Shown here one piece after another: positions 7,406 to 12,292 of a DNA stretch of 13,949 nucleotides (the stretch's first letter is position 1; the number at the start of each line of letters is the position of its first letter). The DNA is from Chloroflexota bacterium (GTDB lineage: Bacteria > Chloroflexota > Dormibacteria > CF-121), in the NCBI GenBank assembly GCA_005881235.1, contig VBEQ01000089.1:1-13949 (forward strand). The letters are read 5' to 3'. The notes beneath the pieces were generated by a model. That model did no database searches and had not been told where the DNA came from. It saw only the letters and a list, made by a program, of their open reading frames with translations. Both the position numbers and the translations under genes were made by a program.

Positions 7406-7429
7406 ATGTGGGATGTAAATCAACGTTGA
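7406..7429 (+). CDS. Possible seven-residue leader peptide MWDVNQR
   Basis: An ATG at 7406 sits three bases after AGGAGG (7397-7402) and opens seven codons ending at TGA 7427-7429. The product would be MWDVNQR. The good Shine-Dalgarno is the only support for translation; the spacing is on the short side. It lies between a strong inverted repeat and a terminator-like hairpin upstream of the secreted-protein gene, the usual place for a leader peptide. It has no run of one amino acid that would point to classical attenuation. It may equally be a chance ORF. Confidence 0.3.
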   Translation: MWDVNQR

Positions 7430-7489
7430 CAACTGCGTAGTGACTTCCGACGCGACGCTCTGAATCCACGCGCGATCGCTAGCTAAAGA

Positions 7490-7512
7490 CCGGCCCGAGG
7501 TCGGAATTTTTT
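7490..7512 (+). terminator. Terminator-like hairpin in the leader (possible attenuator)
   Basis: CCGGCC at 7490-7495 pairs with GGTCGG at 7499-7504 (one G.T wobble, CGA loop), followed by AA and six T at 7507-7512. It ends 15 bases before the start codon at 7528, leaving no room for a promoter between. Transcripts that reach that gene must therefore pass it, which makes it a candidate attenuator. The stem is short, so this is tentative. Confidence 0.5.
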
Positions 7513-7527
7513 CCCGAGGAAGGAACG

Positions 7528-8667
7528 ATGCAACCACGCCTTTTTTGCGCCAGACGGCCCCCGAACGCGCGCCCGGTATCGCCGCTGCGACTCGCTGTCG
7601 CCGCCCTTCTCGCTCTCCCGCTGCTCGCATGGCCCGCCGTGGGCAGCGCCGACACATCGAGTCCCACTTATAGCGGTCGAGCCTACGTCGTGCAAGCCTC
7701 CCTGCTGGGCATGCAGCTGCCCCGAATCGCCGACACTGGCGATCTCCCTTCCACCGGCGGCGCGCAAGAGGCCGCGCTCTTCACCGTGCCGCCATTCTCG
7801 CTGGGCAGTGCCGGATCGTTCAATGGAGCCGAGGTGGCCCATGCCACGACGGTCGGCCACGGCAACGCCAGCCGGTCTGAGGCCTCGGTCGCGGATCTCA
7901 GCGTGACGGTCGCCGGCACGACGATCACCGCCGACTTCCTGATGTCGAGGGCCGCCGCCCAGTGCAATGGAAGCAGCCCATCGGTCAGCGGCAGTTCCGA
8001 GCTCGCCAGGTTATCGATCAGTTCGGTCAATGGCGGCCAGCCCATCATTGTGACGGGGGCACCAAACCAGACTGTCGTCCTGCCGCTGAATGCAGGCACG
8101 GTGGTGATCAATGAGCAGTCGAGTTCGGTGAACGGGCAGTCAGGCAGCATGGACGTCAGCGCCTTGCACGTCACCATCAACAATCCAGCCGGCGGCCCGG
8201 CGCTCGCCGACGTCATCGTTTCTCACGCGCATGCCGACATCACGTGTCCGACGTCCCCGTCACAACCGCCGGCCTGCGGCGTGACGCCAACCGACTTCGT
8301 GACGGGCGGTGGCTGGATCGTTTCGCCATCGGATCCCAATGCCAAGGCGAATTTCGCGGTGGCGGGTGGCGTAAAGAACGGCTTCTGGGGACACCTCATG
8401 TACATCGACCATGGCAACGGGATGCACGTCAAGGGGACCGAGGTCACCGGCTACGATTTCTATCCCGCCTTCGGATCGAACGGCCGACAGATCGTGGGCT
8501 CGGCCGATGTCAACGGCACCGCCGAGTCGTACGAGGCGGATGTCGCCGACAAGGGCGAGCCAGGCGGCGGAGTCGACCAGTTCCAGCTCACGCTGAACAG
8601 CGTCCTGACGGCGCCCGCCTCCGTACTGAGTGGCGGAAACATCCAGCTCCACAAAGCCTGCCAGTAA
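7528..8667 (+). CDS. Secreted choice-of-anchor P / post-COAP-1 domain protein
   Basis: A 379-residue exported protein of unknown biochemical role. Residues 1-42 form a signal peptide: an Arg-rich start, a hydrophobic core (LAVAALLALPLLAW) and a cleavage-like VGSAD. Residues about 47-240 resemble the choice-of-anchor P domain (YSGRAYVVQASLLG, ADTGDLPSTGGAQEA, GHGNASRSEASVADLSV, SVSGSSELA, TVVINEQ, SHAHADITC). A Pro/Ser linker leads to a second domain (about 255-378) like post-COAP-1: DFVTGGGWI, NFAVAGGVKNGFWGHLMYIDHG, ADKGEPGGG and GGNIQLHKAC. I see no C-terminal sorting signal or membrane helix, so it is probably released. ATG 7528 follows GAGGAAGG. It stands alone after a structured leader and before a terminator. 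The domain names come from recall of these families; the export call is firm. Confidence 0.78.
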   Translation: MQPRLFCARRPPNARPVSPLRLAVAALLALPLLAWPAVGSADTSSPTYSGRAYVVQASLLGMQLPRIADTGDLPSTGGAQEAALFTVPPFSLGSAGSFNGAEVAHATTVGHGNASRSEASVADLSVTVAGTTITADFLMSRAAAQCNGSSPSVSGSSELARLSISSVNGGQPIIVTGAPNQTVVLPLNAGTVVINEQSSSVNGQSGSMDVSALHVTINNPAGGPALADVIVSHAHADITCPTSPSQPPACGVTPTDFVTGGGWIVSPSDPNAKANFAVAGGVKNGFWGHLMYIDHGNGMHVKGTEVTGYDFYPAFGSNGRQIVGSADVNGTAESYEADVADKGEPGGGVDQFQLTLNSVLTAPASVLSGGNIQLHKACQ

Positions 8668-8697
8668 CGTCGTCGTCGACTCGATATCGCGTCTCGC

Positions 8698-8729
8698 GGG
8701 GCTCCGTCAATCGGGGCCCCGAGCGTTTT
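8698..8729 (+). terminator. Likely terminator of the COAP-protein gene
   Basis: GGGGCTCCG at 8698-8706 pairs with CGGGGCCCC at 8712-8720 over nine bp (one T.G wobble) around a TCAAT loop. A short TTTT run at 8726-8729 follows after five bases. It lies 30 bases past the stop at 8667. The T run is weak and slightly displaced. Confidence 0.6.
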
Positions 8730-8746
8730 CCTTTGGGTCAATGGGC

Positions 8747-8776
8747 TTGAGCCGTCAGAGTCCAGGGCGTTATACT
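8747..8776 (+). promoter_or_regulatory. Sigma70-type promoter for udg-rnj
   Basis: TTGAGC at 8747-8752 and TATACT at 8771-8776 are separated by 18 bases, a good housekeeping promoter. Transcription would start near 8782-8785, only a few bases before the TTG start at 8787, so the message may have almost no leader. Confidence 0.65.
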
Positions 8777-8786
8777 GACCTGCGAC

Positions 8787-9422
8787 TTGCTGACGTTCTC
8801 CGACCTGCGGAGCCTGAGCAGGGACGTTCACGATTGCCGGCGTTGTCCCCTCGGCTTCAGTCGAACCCACGCCGTCCCGGGCGTTGGCCCGGGCGACGCG
8901 CGGATCATGATCGTCGGCGAGGCGCCCGGGCAGAATGAGGATCAACAGGGAGAGCCCTTCGTCGGCGCAGCGGGCAAGCTCCTCGACCAGTTGCTGCGTG
9001 GGATCGGTCTCTCTCGCGGCGACGTTTTCATCACCAACATCCTCAAGTGCCGGCCGCCTGGAAACCGGGATCCGCAGCCCGCCGAGGCGGAGGCCTGTTC
9101 ACCGTATCTCGAACAGCAAATGCGACTGATCAAGCCGGAAGTCGTGCTGGTGCTCGGTCGGCACGCGCTGGGACGCCTCTTGCCCGGGTATGAGTCCATC
9201 TCTCGACTCCATTGCAAAGTCGTCGTCAAGGACGGCGTGAGCTACATCCCCGTGTATCACCCGGCCGCGACCCTGTATAACAGCTTCCTGATGGGCCCGC
9301 TGGAGCAGGACTTCAAGGCCGTCAAGGCCCACCTGGACCGGGCCGAGGAGCGGCGCCAGGTCGTTGCGGCCGCAGCCACGCCCGTCCCCAAGCCGGAGGA
9401 GCAGCTCACCCTTTTTGGCTAA
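8787..9422 (+). CDS. Type-4 (Fe-S) uracil-DNA glycosylase
   Basis: Removes uracil from DNA after cytosine deamination, starting base-excision repair. The 211-residue protein has the four Fe-S cluster cysteines in their usual pattern: C17 and C20 (HDCRRCPL), C88 (NILKCRPPGNRDP) and C104 (ACSPYL). The active-site motif GEAPGQNEDQQGEPFVGAAGKLLD covers about residues 44-67, and the C-terminal HPA motif is at 158-160. The tail (about 185-211) is longer than usual and ends EEQLTLFG. The start is TTG 8787; the adjacent CTG 8790 is the alternative, and no Shine-Dalgarno precedes either. A promoter just upstream suggests a near-leaderless message. It overlaps the RNase J gene by eight bases. Family call is secure. 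Confidence 0.95.
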   Translation: MLTFSDLRSLSRDVHDCRRCPLGFSRTHAVPGVGPGDARIMIVGEAPGQNEDQQGEPFVGAAGKLLDQLLRGIGLSRGDVFITNILKCRPPGNRDPQPAEAEACSPYLEQQMRLIKPEVVLVLGRHALGRLLPGYESISRLHCKVVVKDGVSYIPVYHPAATLYNSFLMGPLEQDFKAVKAHLDRAEERRQVVAAAATPVPKPEEQLTLFG

Positions 9423-11076
9423 ACAGCCCAGGTTGCGCGCCATTCCCCTTGGGGGTTTGGGCGAGATCGGTCGCAACATGATGGCGCTCGAGTACGACGA
9501 GAACATCGTCGTCATCGACGCGGGCCTGATGTTCCCCGAGGAGGAGATGCTCGGCGTCGACCTGGTACTGCCCGATGTCACCTACCTGGTAGAGCGGAAA
9601 GAAAAGGTGCTCGCCTTCTTGCTGACCCACGGCCACGAAGACCATGTCGGCTCGCTGCCGTACATCCTGCCCAAGGTCTCGGCACCGATTTATGGCAGCC
9701 GCCTCACGCTCGGCTTCATCAAAAACAAGCTGCGCGAGCACAAGCTGGCGGAAGAGGTCGATTTGCGCGAGATCAAGGCCGGTGACGTCGTGGAGCTCGG
9801 CCCTTTCAAGGTCGAGTTCATCCACGTCGCCCACAGCATCCCCGATACCACCGCGCTCGCCATCCAGACACCCGTCGGCATGGTGATCCATTCCGGCGAT
9901 TTCAAGATGGACCAGACGCCGGTCGACGGCAAGCCGACCGACATGGCGCGGCTCTCGCACTTCGGTAACCATGGCGTGATGTTGCTGATGTCCGACAGCA
10001 CGAACGCGGAACGCGACGGCTTCACCCCGTCGGAGCGCACCATCGGGGAGGCCTTCCAGGAGCTGTTCGGCCAGTGTCCCGGCCGGATCATCATCTCGAC
10101 CTTCGCCTCCAACATCTACCGCATCCAGCAGGCGCTCAACACGGCGGCCCGCTACAAGCGCAAGGTGGCGGTGATCGGTCGCTCCATGGTCAACAACCTG
10201 ACGATCGCCCAGGAGCTCGGCTACATCCAGATGCCTGGCGACATCCTGATCAAGGTCCAGGACATCAACAAGGAGCCCGACGAGCGGCTCGTCATCCTCT
10301 CCAGCGGCAGCCAGGGGGAGCCGCTCTCCGCGCTAACCCGCATCGCCGCCCAGGAGCATCCGCAGGTGAAGCTGAAGTCCGGCGACACCGTCATCCTCTC
10401 GGCGACGCCGATCCCTGGCAACGAGGAGCTGGTCTCGCGCACCATCAACAACTGCTACAAGCATGGGGCGCGTGTCTTTTACTCCGCACGCAACCGGGTC
10501 CACGCTTCGGGGCACGCCAGCCGCGAGGAGCTGAAGCTGATGTTGAACCTGGTGCGGCCCAAATTCTTCATGCCGGTACACGGCGAGTTCCGCCACCTCG
10601 CGCTGCATTCGGAGATCGCCCAGGAGGTCGGCATCGCCAAGGACCGGGTGATCGTGACCGACGACGGGAATACGGTCGAGCTGAGCGACAGCCTGCCGCA
10701 CTTCGGCAACAAGGTGCCGGCCGGCTACGTCTTCGTCGACGGGCTGGGCGTGGGCGATGTCGGCTCGGTCGTCTTACGCGACCGGCGCGTGCTCTCCCAG
10801 GACGGCATCTTCATCGTGATCGTGACGGTCGACAAGGACACCGGACAGGTGGTCTCCGGTCCCGATCTCATCTCGCGGGGCTTTGTCCATCAGCAGACCT
10901 CGGACGCGCTGCTCGAGTCGGCCCGCCAGCAGGTGCTCGGCACCATCAACAAGCCGGGGCGCGGCAACCCGGAATGGCAGGTCATCAAGAACTCGATTCG
11001 CGACTCGTTGAGCAAGTTCCTCTATGAGCAGATGCGGCGCCGCCCGATGATCATCCCGATCGTCGTCGAGGTCTAA
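9415..11076 (+). CDS. rnj: Ribonuclease J
   Basis: RNase J is a metallo-beta-lactamase/beta-CASP enzyme with endonuclease and 5'-to-3' exonuclease activity on mRNA and rRNA precursors. With TTG 9415 as start the protein has 553 residues, the normal length. Motifs are LTHGHEDHVGS (H72, H74, D76, H77), H140, SGDFKMD (D162), the beta-CASP region (about 205-370) with SGSQGEPLSAL, HASGHASREEL and MPVHGEFRHL (H389), and a C-terminal domain ending RRRPMIIPIVVEV. The protein begins AKQPRLRAIPLGGLGEIGRN as in relatives; in-frame codons upstream belong to udg. A GGAGGAG lies 13 bases before the start, rather far. Only one RNase J is in the window, so J1 or J2 cannot be assigned. Confidence 0.97.
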   Translation: MAKQPRLRAIPLGGLGEIGRNMMALEYDENIVVIDAGLMFPEEEMLGVDLVLPDVTYLVERKEKVLAFLLTHGHEDHVGSLPYILPKVSAPIYGSRLTLGFIKNKLREHKLAEEVDLREIKAGDVVELGPFKVEFIHVAHSIPDTTALAIQTPVGMVIHSGDFKMDQTPVDGKPTDMARLSHFGNHGVMLLMSDSTNAERDGFTPSERTIGEAFQELFGQCPGRIIISTFASNIYRIQQALNTAARYKRKVAVIGRSMVNNLTIAQELGYIQMPGDILIKVQDINKEPDERLVILSSGSQGEPLSALTRIAAQEHPQVKLKSGDTVILSATPIPGNEELVSRTINNCYKHGARVFYSARNRVHASGHASREELKLMLNLVRPKFFMPVHGEFRHLALHSEIAQEVGIAKDRVIVTDDGNTVELSDSLPHFGNKVPAGYVFVDGLGVGDVGSVVLRDRRVLSQDGIFIVIVTVDKDTGQVVSGPDLISRGFVHQQTSDALLESARQQVLGTINKPGRGNPEWQVIKNSIRDSLSKFLYEQMRRRPMIIPIVVEV

Positions 11077-11101
11077 GCTCCCTCGGCGAGGCAACCCAAC
11101 T

Positions 11102-11362
11102 ATGGGCGAGATGATGCAGACTGATCGCGACCGCGCTCTGATATTCGTCCGCCGCTCTTATGAGGTGGCGGTTGCGATGCAGACGGTTGATCTCGACAGC
11201 ATCAACCAGGCCAGGCCGGTCGAACTGCGGTATGGCTCGAGGGCTGACCTCGTCCCGGACTTCTGGCATGCGGCAAATGCCGTGTCGACATTTGCAGTAC
11301 AGATGGAGTTGATCTCTCCTTCAGACGCCGCGGAGATCCTCCGCAGCTACAGCACGCTGTAG
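11102..11362 (+). CDS. Hypothetical protein, 86 residues
   Basis: Not recognised. The reading frame starts 25 bases after the rnj stop on the same strand, with a weak GAGG ten bases before ATG 11102; ATG 11111 and 11114 are alternatives. The product is mixed and soluble-looking, with no signal peptide or membrane segment. It carries an N-terminal basic stretch (TDRDRALIFVRRSYEV), a middle AVAMQTVDLDSINQARP and a likely helix near the C-terminus (PSDAAEILRSY). No nucleic-acid-binding motif is evident. Its position suggests co-transcription with rnj. It is the only sizeable frame in the 344 bases between rnj and the opposite-strand genes, but short enough that it could be spurious. Confidence 0.5.
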   Translation: MGEMMQTDRDRALIFVRRSYEVAVAMQTVDLDSINQARPVELRYGSRADLVPDFWHAANAVSTFAVQMELISPSDAAEILRSYSTL

Positions 11363-11420
11363 CCACCGACCTGAGCACGACATCTGGCGGTTTGCCGTCT
11401 GCTGCTATAGCCAGACCAGC

Positions 11421-11792
11421 TCAGACCCGGTCCGGGTTGCCGGCGCCGGCCACCAGGTTGGCGTCGCGGGCGAGCAGCCACCTGCCGGAGGGCGATCGAT
11501 GGAACACGGTCAAGACATACCCGGACGCTTCCGAGGTCTTGCCGCCTTCTTTAGGAGTGAGGACGACCGTGAGGTGCGACCAGGCGGTCGCGATGTCGCC
11601 GGATGCACGGATTTCCTTGACGTCCTGAATCGCCTCGATGCGGGCCTTCGCCGAGACCTCCCGAAAGCCTTTGGCGAAGTCCTCCTTCGATATGGGCGGA
11701 TTGCCCGGCGTGAGAAAGACTACGTCGTCGGCCAACAATGACAGCAAGCCGTCGAGATTTCCTTCTGCCGTGAGCCGACGCCACTCGGCCAT
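11421..11792 (-). CDS. SnoaL-like / DUF4440-type NTF2-fold protein
   Basis: A small alpha+beta-barrel protein of the NTF2-like superfamily; members include polyketide cyclases, epoxide hydrolases and many of unknown role. The 123 residues fit the fold: an N-terminal helix AEWRRLTAEGNLDGLLSLLADDVVFLTPGNPPISKEDFAKGF, then strands with IQDVKEIRASGDIATAWSHLTVVLTP and a closing VLTVFHRSPSGRWLLARDAN. The usual W and D positions are present; no catalytic assignment is possible. The ATG at 11792 is used here, but in-frame codons upstream (to 11822) encode SPEQQIRDL, which looks like the true start of the first helix. They begin with a CTG that overlaps the neighbouring gene's TGA. It is the second gene of a - strand pair, convergent with rnj and the small hypothetical gene. 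Confidence 0.85.
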   Translation of the reverse strand: MAEWRRLTAEGNLDGLLSLLADDVVFLTPGNPPISKEDFAKGFREVSAKARIEAIQDVKEIRASGDIATAWSHLTVVLTPKEGGKTSEASGYVLTVFHRSPSGRWLLARDANLVAGAGNPDRV

Positions 11793-11818
11793 CAGGTCCC
11801 TGATCTGCTGCTCTGGGC

Positions 11819-12202
11819 TCAGACCTTCTCACCCGTATAGCTATCGATATCGTGGTCGACGGCGCCGGGCGGTTCCTCGACGACATGGACCGCGGCCTCT
11901 TCGGCTGACGGGTAAAGCTCATCGTGGCTGAGCTCGGCGTCGATGTCGTCGCCGGTCTCGGACTCGTTGTCGATCAACAGTGCGGGGTGGTCATCGGGTC
12001 GCACCCGGTCAGGCACCTCACCCCGCAGCCGGTCGTCGAGCGTGTCCTGTCGCAGCAACGGCGAGAGCGGACGATCACGCGGCGGCCACACGCCCTCTTG
12101 CGGATCCCCCGTGATCTCCTTTTCGGGCAGGGCGCCTTCGAGCGGCGGGACGCCCTCTGAGTCGAGGTCGACGTTTTCGGGAAGCTCTTCGTCTCTAGCC
12201 AT
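11819..12202 (-). CDS. Acidic hypothetical protein resembling DUF5709
   Basis: A 127-residue, strongly acidic, Pro-rich and probably disordered protein. The C-terminal segment AELSHDELYPSAEEAAVHVVEEP resembles the end of actinobacterial DUF5709 proteins. The middle (GVWPPRDRPLSPLLRQDTLDDRLRGEVPD) is reminiscent of their PPERP and REEPD region. No signal peptide, membrane helix or cysteine is seen; function is unknown. Start is ATG 12202, with a TATAAG seven to twelve bases upstream (complement of 12209-12214) and only a weak AAGAG before it, so the transcript may be leaderless. Its stop overlaps a CTG that may start the SnoaL-like gene. Family assignment is from recall and moderate; the coding call is reasonable from coupling and composition. 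Confidence 0.7.
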   Translation of the reverse strand: MARDEELPENVDLDSEGVPPLEGALPEKEITGDPQEGVWPPRDRPLSPLLRQDTLDDRLRGEVPDRVRPDDHPALLIDNESETGDDIDAELSHDELYPSAEEAAVHVVEEPPGAVDHDIDSYTGEKV

Positions 12203-12246
12203 GTGTCTCTTATACGCGTCTGACTACCGTCGGCGGGAGCGGTCGA

Positions 12247-12279
12247 GGGGGCGCCGCGCCTCGTGGCGCTGACGCCCCC
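12247..12279 (-). terminator. Strong hairpin after the GH3 gene, no T run
   Basis: GGGGGCG at 12247-12253 pairs with CGCCCCC at 12273-12279, and inside it GCGCC (12256-12260) pairs with GGCGC (12265-12269) around a TCGT loop. It lies 14 bases past the GH3 stop, on the - strand. No T run follows in that direction, so it may be a stabilising 3' hairpin or a non-canonical terminator. Confidence 0.5.
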
Positions 12280-12292
12280 AATGGAGATGCGC

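Noticed and set aside
7426..7431. Perfect TTGACA -35 box before the COAP gene
   Set aside because: No acceptable -10 element at 15-19 bases downstream, so not reported as a promoter.
10074..11027. 317-codon same-strand frame inside rnj
   Set aside because: Shadow of RNase J in another frame, with repetitive Ala/Arg/Gln/Gly composition and no domain.
12209..12214. TATAAG as proof of a leaderless DUF5709-like transcript
   Set aside because: No -35 partner is visible and a weak AAGAG precedes the ATG, so the case is only suggestive; mentioned in the gene entry.
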